Counted from the stretch's first letter, positions 13,001 through 30,000 are shown. The stretch: DNA of 64,000 nucleotides from Siphonodentalium dalli (GCA_032622095.1 CP136066.1:8953784-9017783); one strand, 5' to 3'. Made by a program: numbers and translations. Notes: generated by a model from the sequence alone, not told the origin.

Positions 13001-16000
13001 TCATACGAACTACGCATCTCCATCACGAACTACGCATCTCCATCATACGAACTACGCATCTCCATCATACGAACTACGCATCTCCATCACGAACTACGCA
13101 TCTCCATCACGAACTACGCATCTCCATCACGAACTACGCATCTCCATCATACGAACTACGCATCTCCATCATACGAACTACGCATCTCCATCATACGAAC
13201 TACGCATCTCCATCATACGAACTACGCATCTCCATTATACGAACTACGCATCTCCATCATACGAACTACGTATCTCCATCATACGAACTACGTATCTCCA
13301 TCATACGAACTACGCATCTCCATCTCGAACTACGCATCTCCATCATACGAACTACGCATCTCCATCATACGAACTACGCATCTCCATCATACGAACTACG
13401 CATCTCCATTATACGAACTACGCATCTCCATCATACGAACTACGTATCTCCATCATACGAACTACGCATCTCCATCATACGAACTACGCATCTCCATCAT
13501 ACGAACTACGCATCTCCATCATACGAACTACGCATCTCCATCATACGAACTACGTATCTCCATCATACGAACTACGTATCTCCATCATACGAACTACGCA
13601 TCTCCATCACGAATTAGGCATCTCCATGATACGAACTACGCATCTCCATCATACGAACTACGCATCTCCATCATACGAACTACGCATCTCCATCATACGA
13701 ACTACGCATCTCCATCATACGAACTACGCATCTCCATCATACGAACTACGCATCTCCATCATACGAACTACGCATCTCCATCATACGAACTACGCATCTC
13801 CATCATACGAACTACGCATCTCCATCACGAACTACGCGCATCTCCATCATACGAACTACGCATCTCCATCATACGAACTACGCATCTCCATCATACGAAC
13901 TACGCATCTCCATCATACGAACTACGCATCTCCATCATACGAACTACGCATCTCCATCACGAACTACGCATCTCCATCATACGAACTACGCATCTCCATC
14001 ACGAACTACGCATCTCCATCATACGAACTACGCATCTCCATCACGAACTATGCATCTCCATCATACGAACTACGCATCTCCATCACGAACTACGCATCTC
14101 CATCATACGAACTACGCATCTCCATCATACGAACTACGCATCTCCATCATACGAACTACGCATCTCCATCATACGAACTACGCATCTCCATCACGAACTA
14201 TGCATCTCCATCACGAACTACGCATCTCCATCATACGAACTACGCATCTCCATCATACGAACTACGCATCTCCATCACGAACTACGCATCTCCATCATAC
14301 GAACTACGCATCTCCATCATACGAACTACGCATCTCCATCACGAACTACGCATCTCCATCATACGAACTACGCATCTCCATCATACGAACTACGCATCTC
14401 CATCATACGAACTACGCATCTCCATCATACGAACTACGCATCTCCATCACGAACTACGCATCTCCATCACGAACTACGCATCTCCATCATACGAACTACG
14501 CATCTCCATCATACGAACTACGCATCTCCATCATACGAAATACGCATCTCCATCATACGAACTACGTATCTCCATCATACGAACTACGCATCTCCATCAT
14601 ACGAACTACGCATCTCCATCATACGAACTACGTATCTCCATCATACGAACTACGCATCTCCATCATACGAACTACGCATCTCCATCACGAACTACGCATC
14701 TCCATCATACGAACTACGCATCTCCATCATACGAACTACGCATCTCCATCATACGAACTACGCATCTCCATCACGAACTACGCATCTCCATCACGAACTA
14801 CGCATCTCCATCATACGAACTACGCATCTCCATCATACGAACTACGCATATCCATCACGAACTACGCAGCTCCATCATACGAACTACGCATCTCCATCAT
14901 ACGAACTACGCATCTCCATCATACGAACTACGCATCTCCATCACGAACTACGCATCTCCATCACGAACTACGCATCTCCATCATACGAACTACGCAGCTC
15001 CATCATACGAACTACGCATATCCATCACGAACTACGCAGCTCCATCATACGAACTACGCATCTCCATCATACGAACTACGCATCTCCATCATATGAACTA
15101 CGCATCTCCATCACGAACTACGCATCTCCATCATACGAACTACGTATCTCCATCATACGAACTACGCATCTCCATCATACGAACTACGCATCTCCATCAC
15201 GAACTACGCATCTCCATCATACGAACTAGGCATCTCCATCATACGAACTACGCATCTCCATCATACGAACTACGCATCTCCATCATACGAACTACGCATC
15301 TCCATCACGAACTACGCATCTCCATCATACGAACTACGCATCTCCATCATACGAACTACGCATCTCCATCACGAACTACGCATCTCCATCATACAAACTA
15401 CGCATCTCCATCATACGAACTACGCATCTCCATCACGAACTACGCATCTCCATCATACGAACTACGCATCTCCATCATACGAACTACGCATCTCCATCAC
15501 GAACTACGCATCTCCATTATACGAACTACGCATCTCCATCATACGAACTACGCATCTCCATCACGAACTACGCATCTCCATCACGAACTACGCATCTCCA
15601 TCATACGAACTACGCATCTCCATCATACGAACTACGCATCTCCATCATACGAACTACGCATCTCCATCACGAACTACGCATCTCCATCACGAACTACGCA
15701 TCTCCATCATACGAACTACGCATCTCCATCACGAACTACGCATCTCCATCATACGAACTACGCATCTCCATCATACGAACTACGCATCTCCATGATACGA
15801 ACTACGCATCTCCATCACGAACTATGCATCTCCATCATACGAACTACGCATCTCCATCATACGAACTACGCATCTCCATCATACGAACTACGTATCTCCA
15901 TCATACGAACAACGCATCTCCATCATACGAACTACGCATCTCCATCATACGAACTACGCATCTCCATCATACGAACTACGCATCTCCATGATACGAACTA

Positions 16001-17100
16001 CGCATCTCCATCACGAACTACGCATCTCCATCATACGAACTACGCATCTCCATCATACGAACTACGCAGCTCCATCATACGAACTACGCATCTCCATCAT
16101 ACGAACTACGCATCTCCATCACGAACTACGCATCTCCATCATACGAACTACGCATCTCCATCACGAACTACGCATCTCCATCATACGAACTACGCATCTC
16201 CATCATACGAACTACGCATCTCCATCATACGAACTACGCATCTCCATCATACGAACTACGCATCTCCATGATACGAACTACGCATCTCCATCACGAACTA
16301 CGCATCTCCATCATACGAACTACGCATCTCCATCATACGAACTACGCAGCTCCATCATACGAACTACGCATCTCCATCACGAACTACGCATCTCCATCAT
16401 ACGAACTACGCATCTCCATCATACGAACTACGCAGCTCCATCATACGAACTACGCATCTCCATGATACGAACTACGCATCTCCATCACGAACTACGCATC
16501 TCCATCATACGAACTACGCATCTCCATCATACGAACTACGCATCTCCATCATACGAACTACGCATCTCCATCATACGAACTACGCATCTCCATCACGAAC
16601 TACGCATCTCCATGATACGAACTACGCATCTCCATCACGAACTACGCATCTCCATCATACGAACTACGCATCTCCATCATACGAACTACGCAGCTCCATC
16701 ATACGAACTACGCATCTCCATCATACGAACTACGCATCTCCATCACGAACTACGCATCTCCATGATACGAACTACGCATCTCCATCACGAACTACGCATC
16801 TCCATGATACGAACTACGCATCTCCATCATACGAACTACGCATCTCCATCATACGAACTACGCATCTCCATCATACGAACTACGCATCTCCATCATACGA
16901 ACTACGCATCTCCATCACGAACTACGCATCTCCATCACGAACTACGCATCTCCATCATACGAACTACGCATCTCCATCACGAACTACGCATCTCCATCAT
17001 ACGAACTACGCATCTCCATCATACGAACTACGCAGCTCCATCATACGAACTACGCATCTCCATCAAGAACTATGCATCTCCATCATACGAACTACGCATC
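10034..17100 (+). repeat. 22/20-bp satellite array, block A
   Basis: About 7.07 kb of tandem units. The main unit is 22 bp (CTCCATCATACGA plus ACTACGCAT). A frequent 20-bp variant lacks one TA/AT dinucleotide in CATCATACG, giving CATCACG. The first 20-bp unit appears near 10,264, and the array edge before it is purely 22-bp. Point variants (CAG for CAT, TAT for TAC, GAAG for GAAC, TTATACG, TGATACG, TCAAGAAC) recur in fixed order and mark segmental duplications. No stop codon occurs in any plus-strand frame of either unit type, which explains open frames of up to about 2,140 codons. Its 3' part (about 13.2-17.1 kb) is near-identical to block B. Confidence 0.97.
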
Positions 17101-18353
17101 TTGTTTGGTGTTGTTTGATGGTCCTTGACTTGTTTTGGTTTGATTCTCCTCCTTGCCTTAGCCTTAGTTAGGAAGTTGTGCCAATTCGAGTGTGCCCTAA
17201 ATAAAGTTTGTGTTTCTTTAATTTCCGCTTCGCGTTCAAGTCTTGAATAGCATGTTTATAGCATATATTTAAAGATGTATTCAGGGTTATTGATATCGTG
17301 TAAACACTCTTGCTTGATAAGCACCATAAATGCATAACACACGTTTACGTTGGGGAAAATAATCAGTCAAATTATTTTTTTTGCTTGATACTTTTATAAC
17401 CTATAAAATTGTGTCGACTCTGCTTATAGTAATACTGATCAGCGCCACAACGCTAGTGGCCTTCCCATCAATTGACTTTATAAAATATATTGGTGTCGTA
17501 TCTAGAGGTATCGAACCCTGAATACATCTTTGAATTTATCCGCCATTCTTATGTTTATATATCATTCAGGGGCAGCAGGAAGATGACCAACCATGGTTAT
17601 GATGCTCCTGTACAATACTTACCATATACTTGTTCATAATTTTGTTGTTATATCATTTGTTATTGTACAAATAAAAAATCAATACAAAATCAAAAGACAC
17701 CTGATGATTTAAATCCATCGTTAGAGAATATAACGCAATGCAGATTTCATTAAATGACTATATATCTTTATTGCGATTTTATATTAGCTGCGTTGTGATT
17801 ATTCTGCTGATGCATTTTGATATGATCTTAAATAAAATGTATTGACCAAATTCATAAATCTCATATCTAACTTATTCTCAGTTGTTCGTGGTAATTCTCG
17901 GTTGTTCCAGTGATTCTCAGTGGTTCGCGGTGATTCTCGGTTGTTCCATTTATTCTCAGTTGGTTGCGGCGATTCTGAGTTATTAGCGGTAATTCTCAGT
18001 GGTTCGCGGTGATTTTTAGTGGTTCGTGGTGATTCTGAGTTATTCGCGGTGATTCTGAGTTATTCGCGGTGATTCTTAGTTATTCGCGGTGATTCTCGGT
18101 TGTTCGCAGTGACTCTCATTCGCGGCGATTCTCAGTGGTTCGCGGTGATTTTTAGGGGTTCGTAGTGATTCTCAGTTTTCCGTGGTGATTCTCAATTTTT
18201 CGTAATGATTCAGTGTTTTTCGCGGTGATTCTCAGAGTTTCGCGGTGATTCTCAGAGTTTCGCGGTGATTCTCAGTTTTTCGCGGTGATTCTCAGTTTTT
18301 CGTGGTGATTCTCAGTTTTTCGCGGTGATTCTTGGTGACCCTGGTCAGTCTTC
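17101..18353 (+). repeat. Array spacer 1 (truncated copy of the right inner arm)
   Basis: 1,253 bp collinear with about 7,674-8,900. It starts 87 bp inside the central loop and ends abruptly at GGTCAGTCTTC, where the satellite resumes. It carries AT-rich unique sequence and the 20-bp minisatellite. Compared with spacer 2 it has one extra 20-bp minisatellite unit. No gene is present. Confidence 0.95.
17872..18340 (+). repeat. 20-bp minisatellite in spacer 1
   Basis: Tandem units of GATTCTCAGTTNTTCGCGGT, one unit more than the otherwise matching block at 23,634-24,082. Confidence 0.85.
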
Positions 18354-21300
18354 ATCATACGAACTACGCATCTCCATCATACGAACTACGCATCTCCATC
18401 ATACGAACTACGCATCTCCATTATACGAACTACGCATCTCCATCATACGAACTACGTATCTCCATCATACGAACTACGCATCTCCATCTCGAACTACGCA
18501 TCTCCATCTCGAACTACGCATCTCCATCATACGAACTACGCATCTCCATCATACGAACTACGCATCTCCATCATACGAACTACGCATCTCCATTATACGA
18601 ACTACGCATCTCCATCATACGAACTACGTATCTCCATCATACGAACTACGCATCTCCATCATACGAACTACGCATCTCCATCATACGAACTACGCATCTC
18701 CATTATACGAACTACGCATCTCCATCATACGAACTACGTATCTCCATCATACGAACTACGTATCTCCATCATACGAACTACGCATCTCCATCACGAATTA
18801 GGCATCTCCATGATACGAACTACGCATCTCCATCATACGAACTACGCATCTCCATCATACGAACTACGCATCTCCATCATACGAACTACGCATCTCCATC
18901 ATACGAACTACGCATCTCCATCATACGAACTACGCATCTCCATCATACGAACTACGCATCTCCATCATACGAACTACGCATCTCCATCATACGAACTACG
19001 CATCTCCATCACGAACTACGCGCATCTCCATCATACGAACTACGCATCTCCATCATACGAACTACGCATCTCCATCATACGAACTACGCATCTCCATCAT
19101 ACGAACTACGCATCTCCATCATACGAACTACGCATCTCCATCACGAACTACGCATCTCCATCATACGAACTACGCATCTCCATCACGAACTACGCATCTC
19201 CATCATACGAACTACGCATCTCCATCACGAACTATGCATCTCCATCATACGAACTACGCATCTCCATCACGAACTACGCATCTCCATCATACGAACTACG
19301 CATCTCCATCATACGAACTACGCATCTCCATCATACGAACTACGCATCTCCATCATACGAACTACGCATCTCCATCACGAACTATGCATCTCCATCACGA
19401 ACTACGCATCTCCATCATACGAACTACGCATCTCCATCATACGAACTACGCATCTCCATCACGAACTACGCATCTCCATCATACGAACTACGCATCTCCA
19501 TCATACGAACTACGCATCTCCATCACGAACTACGCATCTCCATCATACGAACTACGCATCTCCATCATACGAACTACGCATCTCCATCATACGAACTACG
19601 CATCTCCATCATACGAACTACGCATCTCCATCACGAACTACGCATCTCCATCACGAACTACGCATCTCCATCATACGAACTACGCATCTTCATCATACGA
19701 ACTACGCATCTCCATCATACGAAATACGCATCTCCATCATACGAACTACGTATCTCCATCATACGAACTACGCATCTCCATCATACGAACTACGCATCTC
19801 CATCATACGAACTACGTATCTCCATCATACGAACTACGCATCTCCATCATACGAACTACGCATCTCCATCACGAACTACGCATCTCCATCATACGAACTA
19901 CGCATCTCCACCATACGAACTACGCATCTCCATCATACGAACTACGCATCTCCATCACGAACTACGCATCTCCATCACGAACTACGCATCTCCATCATAC
20001 GAACTACGCATCTCCATCATACGAACTACGCATATCCATCACGAACTACGCAGCTCCATCATACGAACTACGCATCTCCATCATACGAACTACGCATCTC
20101 CATCATACGAACTACGCATCTCCATCACGAACTACGCATCTCCATCACGAACTACGCATCTCCATCATACGAACTACGCAGCTCCATCATACGAACTACG
20201 CATATCCATCACGAACTACGCAGCTCCATCATACGAACTACGCATCTCCATCATACGAACTACGCATCTCCATCATATGAACTACGCATCTCCATCACGA
20301 ACTACGCATCTCCATCATACGAACTACGCATCTCCATCATACGAACTACGCATCTCCATCATACGAACTACGCATCTCCATCACGAACTACGCATCTCCA
20401 TCATACGAACTAGGCATCTCCATCATACGAACTACGCATCTCCATCATACGAACTACGCATCTCCATCATACGAACTACGCATCTCCATCACGAACTACG
20501 CATCTCCATCATACGAACTACGCATCTCCATCATACGAACTACGCATCTCCATCACGAACTACGCATCTCCATCATACAAACTACGCATCTCCATCATAC
20601 GAACTACGCATCTCCATCACGAACTACGCATCTCCATCATACGAACTACGCATCTCCATCATACGAACTACGCATCTCCATCACGAACTACGCATCTCCA
20701 TTATACGAACTACGCATCTCCATCATACGAACTACGCATCTCCATCACGAACTACGCATCTCCATCACGAACTACGCATCTCCATCATACGAACTACGCA
20801 TCTCCATCATACGAACTACGCATCTCCATCATACGAACTACGCATCTCCATCACGAACTACGCATCTCCATCACGAACTACGCATCTCCATCATACGAAC
20901 TACGCATCTCCATCACGAACTACGCATCTCCATCATACGAACTACGCATCTCCATCATACGAACTACGCATCTCCATGATACGAACTACGCATCTCCATC
21001 ACGAACTATGCATCTCCATCATACGAACTACGCATCTCCATCATACGAACTACGCATCTCCATCATACGAACTACGTATCTCCATCATACGAACAACGCA
21101 TCTCCATCATACGAACTACGCATCTCCATCATACGAACTACGCATCTCCATCATACGAACTACGCATCTCCATGATACGAACTACGCATCTCCATCACGA
21201 ACTACGCATCTCCATCATACGAACTACGCATCTCCATCATACGAACTACGCAGCTCCATCATACGAACTACGCATCTCCATCATACGAACTACGCATCTC

Positions 21301-22862
21301 CATCACGAACTACGCATCTCCATCATACGAACTACGCATCTCCATCATACGAACTACGCATCTCCATCATACGAACTACGCATCTCCATCACGAACTACG
21401 CATCTCCATCACGAACTACGCATCTCCATCATACGAACTACGCATCTCCATCATACGAACTACGCATATCCATCACGAACTACGCAGCTCCATCATACGA
21501 ACTACGCATCTCCATCATACGAACTACGCATCTCCATCATACGAACTACGCATCTCCATCACGAACTACGCATCTCCATCACGAACTACGCATCTCCATC
21601 ATACGAACTACGCAGCTCCATCATACGAACTACGCATATCCATCACGAACTACGCAGCTCCATCATACGAACTACGCATCTCCATCATACGAACTACGCA
21701 TCTCCATCATATGAACTACGCATCTCCATCACGAACTACGCATCTCCATCATACGAACTACGCATCTCCATCATACGAACTACGCATCTCCATCATACGA
21801 ACTACGCATCTCCATCACGAACTACGCATCTCCATCATACGAACTAGGCATCTCCATCATACGAACTACGCATCTCCATCATACGAACTACGCATCTCCA
21901 TCATACGAACTACGCATCTCCATCACGAACTACGCATCTCCATCATACGAACTACGCATCTCCATCATACGAACTACGCATCTCCATCACGAACTACGCA
22001 TCTCCATCATACAAACTACGCATCTCCATCATACGAACTACGCATCTCCATCACGAACTACGCATCTCCATCATACGAACTACGCATCTCCATCATACGA
22101 ACTACGCATCTCCATCACGAACTACGCATCTCCATTATACGAACTACGCATCTCCATCATACGAACTACGCATCTCCATCACGAACTACGCATCTCCATC
22201 ACGAACTACGCATCTCCATCATACGAACTACGCATCTCCATCATACGAACTACGCATCTCCATCATACGAACTACGCATCTCCATCACGAACTACGCATC
22301 TCCATCACGAACTACGCATCTCCATCATACGAACTACGCATCTCCATCACGAACTACGCATCTCCATCATACGAACTACGCATCTCCATCATACGAACTA
22401 CGCATCTCCATGATACGAACTACGCATCTCCATCACGAATTAGGCATCTCCATCATACGAACTACGCATCTCCATCATACGAACTACGCATCTCCATCAT
22501 ACGAACTACGCATCTCCATCATACGAACTACGCATCTCCATCATACGAACTACGCATCTCCACCATACGAACTACGCATCTCCATCATACGAACTACGCA
22601 TCTCCATCATACGAACTACGTATCTCCATCATACGAACAACGCATCTCCATCATACGAACTACGCATCTCCATCATACGAACTACGCATCTCCATCATAC
22701 GAACTACGCATCTCCATCATACGAACTACGCATCTCCATCACGAACTACGCATCTCCATCATACGAACTACGCATCTCCATCATACGAACTACGCAGCTC
22801 CATCATACGAACTACGCATCTCCATCAAGAACTATGCATCTCCATCATACGAACTACGCATC
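18354..22862 (+). repeat. 22/20-bp satellite array, block B
   Basis: About 4.5 kb of the same mixed 22-bp and 20-bp units. The ordered variants match the end of block A (offset about 5,184) and the start of block C (offset about 5,744). An internal duplication is also visible: the CATATCC-containing variant cluster near 20,030-20,220 recurs near 21,470-21,650. It ends with the same TCAAGAAC-variant units and the same CATCTTGTTTG junction as block A. Confidence 0.97.
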
Positions 22863-24095
22863 TTGTTTGATGTTGTTTGATGGTCCTTGACTTGTTTTGG
22901 TTTGATTCTCCTCCTTGCCTTAGCCTTAGTTAGGAAGTTGTGCCAATTCGAGTGTGCCCTAAATAAAGTTTGTGTTTCTTTAATTTCCGCTTCGCGTTCA
23001 AGTCTTGAATAGCATGTTTATAGCATATATTTAAAGATGTATTCAGGGTTATTGATATCGTGTAAACACTCTTGCTTGATAAGCACCATAAATGCATAAC
23101 ACACGTTTACGTTGGGGAAAATAATCAGTCAAATTATTTTTTTTGCTTGATACTTTTATAACCTATAAAATTGTGTCGACTCTGCTTATAGTAATACTGA
23201 TCAGCGCCACAACGCTAGTGGCCTTCCCATCAATTGACTTTATAAAATATATTGGTGTCGTATCTAGAGGTATCGAACCCTGAATACATCTTTGAATTTA
23301 TCCGCCATTCTTATGTTTATATATCATTCAGGGGCAGCAGGAAGATGACCAACCATGGTTATGATGCTCCTGTACAATACTTACCATATACTTGTTCATA
23401 ATTTTGTTGTTATATCATTTGTTATTGTACAAATAAAAAATCAATACAAAATCAAAAGACACCTGATGATTTAAATCCATCGTTAGAGAATATAACGCAA
23501 TGCAGATTTCATTAAATGACTATATATCTTTATTGCGATTTTATATTAGCTGCGTTGTGATTATTCTGCTGATGCATTTTGATATGATCTTAAATAAAAT
23601 GTATTGACCAAATTCATAAATCTCATATCTAACTTATTCTCAGTTGTTCGTGGTAATTCTCGGTTGTTCCAGTGATTCTCAGTGGTTCGCGGTGATTCTC
23701 GGTTGTTCCATTTATTCTCAGTTGGTTGCGGCGATTCTGAGTTATTAGCGGTAATTCTCAGTGGTTCGCGGTGATTTTTAGTGGTTCGTGGTGATTCTGA
23801 GTTATTCGCGGTGATTCTGAGTTATTCGCGGTGATTCTTAGTTATTCGCGGTGATTCTCGGTTGTTCGCAGTGACTCTCATTCGCGGCGATTCTCAGTGG
23901 TTCGCGGTGATTTTTAGGGGTTCGTAGTGATTCTCAGTTTTCCGTGGTGATTCTCAATTTTTCGTAATGATTCAGTGTTTTTCGCGGTGATTCTCAGAGT
24001 TTCGCGGTGATTCTCAGAATTTCGCGGTGATTCTCAGTTTTTCGTGGTGATTCTCAGTTTTTCGCGGTGATTCTTGGTGACCCTGGTCAGTCTTC
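22863..24095 (+). repeat. Array spacer 2 (truncated copy of the right inner arm)
   Basis: 1,233 bp, nearly identical to spacer 1 and shorter by one 20-bp minisatellite unit. Both junctions with the satellite are the same as in spacer 1, so the two spacers are copies of one joining event. Confidence 0.95.
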
Positions 24096-27000
24096 ATCAT
24101 ACGAACTACGCATCTCCATCATACGAACTACGCATCTCCATCATACGAACTACGCATCTCCATTATACGAACTACGCATCTCCATCATACGAACTACGTA
24201 TCTCCATCATACGAACTACGTATCTCCATCATACGAACTACGCATCTCCATCTCGAACTACGCATCTCCATCATACGAACTACGCATCTCCATCATACGA
24301 ACTACGCATCTCCATCATACGAACTACGCATCTCCATTATACGAACTACGCATCTCCATCATACGAACTACGTATCTCCATCATACGAACTACGCATCTC
24401 CATCATACGAACTACGCATCTCCATCATACGAACTACGCATCTCCATTATACGAACTACGCATCTCCATCATACGAACTACGTATCTCCATCATACGAAC
24501 TACGTATCTCCATCATACGAACTACGCATCTCCATCACGAATTAGGCATCTCCATGATACGAACTACGCATCTCCATCATACGAACTACGCATCTCCATC
24601 ATACGAACTACGCATCTCCATCATACGAACTACGCATCTCCATCATACGAACTACGCATCTCCATCATACGAACTACGCATCTCCATCATACGAACTACG
24701 CATCTCCATCATACGAACTACGCATCTCCATCATACGAACTACGCATCTCCATCACGAACTACGCGCATCTCCATCATACGAACTACGCATCTCCATCAT
24801 ACGAACTACGCATCTCCATCATACGAACTACGCATCTCCATCATACGAACTACGCATCTCCATCATACGAACTACGCATCTCCATCACGAACTACGCATC
24901 TCCATCATACGAACTACGCATCTCCATCACGAACTACGCATCTCCATCATACGAACTACGCATCTCCATCACGAACTATGCATCTCCATCATACGAACTA
25001 CGCATCTCCATCACGAACTACGCATCTCCATCATACGAACTACGCATCTCCATCATACGAACTACGCATCTCCATCATACGAACTACGCATCTCCATCAT
25101 ACGAACTACGCATCTCCATCACGAACTATGCATCTCCATCACGAACTACGCATCTCCATCATACGAACTACGCATCTCCATCATACGAACTACGCATCTC
25201 CATCACGAACTACGCATCTCCATCATACGAACTACGCATCTCCATCATACGAACTACGCATCTCCATCACGAACTACGCATCTCCATCATACGAACTACG
25301 CATCTCCATCATACGAACTACGCATCTCCATCATACGAACTACGCATCTCCATCATACGAACTACGCATCTCCATCACGAACTACGCATCTCCATCACGA
25401 ACTACGCATCTCCATCATACGAACTACGCATCTTCATCATACGAACTACGCATCTCCATCATACGAAATACGCATCTCCATCATACGAACTACGTATCTC
25501 CATCATACGAACTACGCATCTCCATCATACGAACTACGCATCTCCATCATACGAACTACGTATCTCCATCATACGAACTACGCATCTCCATCATACGAAC
25601 TACGCATCTCCATCACGAACTACGCATCTCCATCATACGAACTACGCATCTCCATCATACGAACTACGCATCTCCATCATACGAACTACGCATCTCCATC
25701 ACGAACTACGCATCTCCATCACGAACTACGCATCTCCATCATACGAACTACGCATCTCCATCATACGAACTACGCATATCCATCACGAACTACGCAGCTC
25801 CATCATACGAACTACGCATCTCCATCATACGAACTACGCATCTCCATCATACGAACTACGCATCTCCATCACGAACTACGCATCTCCATCACGAACTACG
25901 CATCTCCATCATACGAACTACGCAGCTCCATCATACGAACTACGCATATCCATCACGAACTACGCAGCTCCATCATACGAACTACGCATCTCCATCATAC
26001 GAACTACGCATCTCCATCATATGAACTACGCATCTCCATCACGAACTACGCATCTCCATCATACGAACTACGCATCTCCATCATACGAACTACGCATCTC
26101 CATCATACGAACTACGCATCTCCATCACGAACTACGCATCTCCATCATACGAACTAGGCATCTCCATCATACGAACTACGCATCTCCATCATACGAACTA
26201 CGCATCTCCATCATACGAACTACGCATCTCCATCACGAACTACGCATCTCCATCATACGAACTACGCATCTCCATCATACGAACTACGCATCTCCATCAC
26301 GAACTACGCATCTCCATCATACAAACTACGCATCTCCATCATACGAACTACGCATCTCCATCACGAACTACGCATCTCCATCATACGAACTACGCATCTC
26401 CATCATACGAACTACGCATCTCCATCACGAACTACGCATCTCCATTATACGAACTACGCATCTCCATCATACGAACTACGCATCTCCATCACGAACTACG
26501 CATCTCCATCACGAACTACGCATCTCCATCATACGAACTACGCATCTCCATCATACGAACTACGCATCTCCATCATACGAACTACGCATCTCCATCACGA
26601 ACTACGCATCTCCATCACGAACTACGCATCTCCATCATACGAACTACGCATCTCCATCACGAACTACGCATCTCCATCATACGAACTACGCATCTCCATC
26701 ATACGAACTACGCATCTCCATGATACGAACTACGCATCTCCATCACGAACTACGCATCTCCATCACGAACTACGCATCTCCATCATACGAACTACGCATC
26801 TCCATCACGAACTACGCATCTCCATCATACGAACTACGCATCTCCATCATACGAACTACGTATCTCCATCATACGAACAACGCATCACCATCATACGAAC
26901 TACGCATCTCCATCATACGAACTACGCATCTCCATCACGAACTATGCATCTCCATCATACGAACTACGCATCTCCATCACGAACTATGCATCTCCATCAT

Positions 27001-30000
27001 ACGAACTACGCATCTCCATCATACGAACTACGCATCTCCATCATACGAACTACGTATCTCCATCATACGAACAACGCATCACCATCATACGAACTACGCA
27101 TCTCCATCATACGAACTACGCATCTCCATCATACGAACTACGCATCTCCATGATACGAACTACGCATCTCCATCACGAACTACGCATCTCCATCATACGA
27201 ACTACGCATCTCCATCATACGAACTACGCAGCTCCATCATACGAACTACGCATCTCCATCATACGAACTACGCATCTCCATCACGAACTACGCATCTCCA
27301 TCATACGAACTACGCATCTCCATCACGAACTACGCATCTCCATCATACGAACTACGCATCTCCAACATACGAACTACGCATCTCCATCATACGAACTACG
27401 CATCTCCATCATACGAACTACGCATCTCCATCATACGAACTACGTATCTCCATCATACGAACTACGCATCTCCATGATACGAACTACGCATCTCCATCAC
27501 GAACTACGCATCTCCATCATACGAACTACGCATCTCCATCATACGAACTACGCAGCTCCATCATACGAACTACGCATCTCCATCACGAACTACGCATCTC
27601 CATCACGAACTACGCATCTCCATGATACGAACTACGCATCTCCATCACGAACTACGCATCTCCATCATACGAACTACGCATCTCCATCACGAACTACGCA
27701 TCTCCATCATACGAACTACGCATCTCCATCACGAACTACGCATCTCCATCATACGAACTACGCATCTCCATCATACGAACTACGCAGCTCCATCATACGA
27801 ACTACGCATCTCCATCAAGAACTATGCATCTCCATCATACGAACTACGCATCTCCATCATACGAACTACGCATATCCATTATACAAACTACGCATCTCCA
27901 TCATACGAACTACGCATCTCCATCATACGAACTACGCATCTCCATCATACGAACTACGCATCTCCATCACGAACTACGCATCTCCATCATACGAACTACG
28001 CATCTCCATCATACGAACTACGCATCTCCATCATACGAACTACGCATCTCCATCATACGAACTAGGCATCTCCATGATACGAACTACGCATCTCCATCAT
28101 ACGAACTACGCATCTCCATCATACGAACTATGCATCTCCATCATACGAACTACGCATCTCCATCATACGAACTACGCATCTCCATCATACGAACTACGCA
28201 TCTCCATCATACGAACTACGCATCTCCATCATACGAACTACGCATCTCCATTATACGAACTACGCATCTCCATCATACGAACTACGCATCTCCATCATAC
28301 GAACTACGCATCTCCATCATACGAACTACGCATCTCCATCATACGAACTACGCATCTCCATTATACGAACTACGCATCTCCATCATACGAACTACGCATC
28401 TCCATCACGAACTACGCATCTCCATCACGAACTACGCATCTCCATCATACGAACTACGCATCTCCATCATACGAACTACGCATCTCCATCATACGAACTA
28501 CGCATCTCCATCACGAACTACGCATCTCCATCACGAACTACGCATCTCCATCATACGAACTACGCATCTCCATCACGAACTACGCATCTCCATCATACGA
28601 ACTACGCATCTCCATCATACGAACTACGCATCTCCATGATACGAACTACGCATCTCCATCATACGAACTACGCATCTCCATCATACGAACTACGCATCTC
28701 CATCATACGAACTACGCATCTCCATCATACGAACTACGCATCTCCATCATACGAACTACGTATCTCCATCATACGAACTACGCATCTCCATCATACGAAC
28801 TACGCATCTCCATGATACGAACTACGCATCTCCATCATACGAACTACGCATCTCCATCATACGAACTACGCATCTCCATCACGAACTACGCATCTCCATC
28901 ATACGAACTACGCATCTCCATCACGAACTACGCATCTCCATCATACGAACTACGCAACTCCATCATACGAACTACGCATCTCCATCACGAACTACGCATC
29001 TCCATCATACGAACTACGCATCTCCATCATACGAACTACGCATCTCCATGATACGAACTACGCATCTCCATCTCGAACTACGCATCTCCATCACGAACTA
29101 CGCATCTCCATCATACGAACTACGCATCTCCATCATACGAACTACGCATCTCCATGATACGAACTACGCATCTCCATCACGAACTACGCATCTCCATCAT
29201 ACGAACTACGCATCTCCATCATACGAACTACGCATCTCCATCATACGAACTACGCATCTCCATCATACGAACTACGCATCTCCATGATACGAACTACGCA
29301 TCTCCATCAAGAACTATGCATCTCCATCATACGAACTACGCATCTCCATCATACGAACTACGCATCTCCATCATACGAACTACGCATCTCCATGATACGA
29401 ACTACGCATCTCCATCATACGAACTACGCATCTCCATCATACGAACTACGCATCTCCATGATACGAACTACGCATCTCCATCATACGAACTACGCATCTC
29501 CATGATACGAACTACGCATCTCCATCATACGAACTACGCATCTCCATGATACGAACTACGCATCTCCATCATACGAACTACGCATCTCCATCACGAACTA
29601 CGCATCTCCATCACGAACTACGCATCTCCATCATACGAACTACGCATCTCCATGATACGAACTACGCATCTCCATCATACGAACTACGCATCTCCATCAT
29701 ACGAACTACGCATCTCCATCATACGAACTACGCATCTCCATCATACGAACTACGCATCTCCATCATACGAACTACGCATCTCCATCATACGAACTACGCA
29801 TCTCCATCATACGAACTACGCATCTCCATCATACGAACTACGCATCTCCATCACGAACTATGCATCTCCATCATACGAACTACGTATCTCCATCATACGA
29901 ACTACGCATCTCCATGATACGAACTACGCATCTCCATCATACGAACTACGCATCTCCATCATACGAACTACGCATCTCCATCACGAACTACGCATCTCCA

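Noticed and set aside
9701-16271. Open frames of 1,842 and 2,140 codons (and similar ones through 34.8 kb) as genes
   Set aside because: They begin without a convincing start, overlap each other in several frames, and are fully explained by a stop-free 22/20-bp unit.
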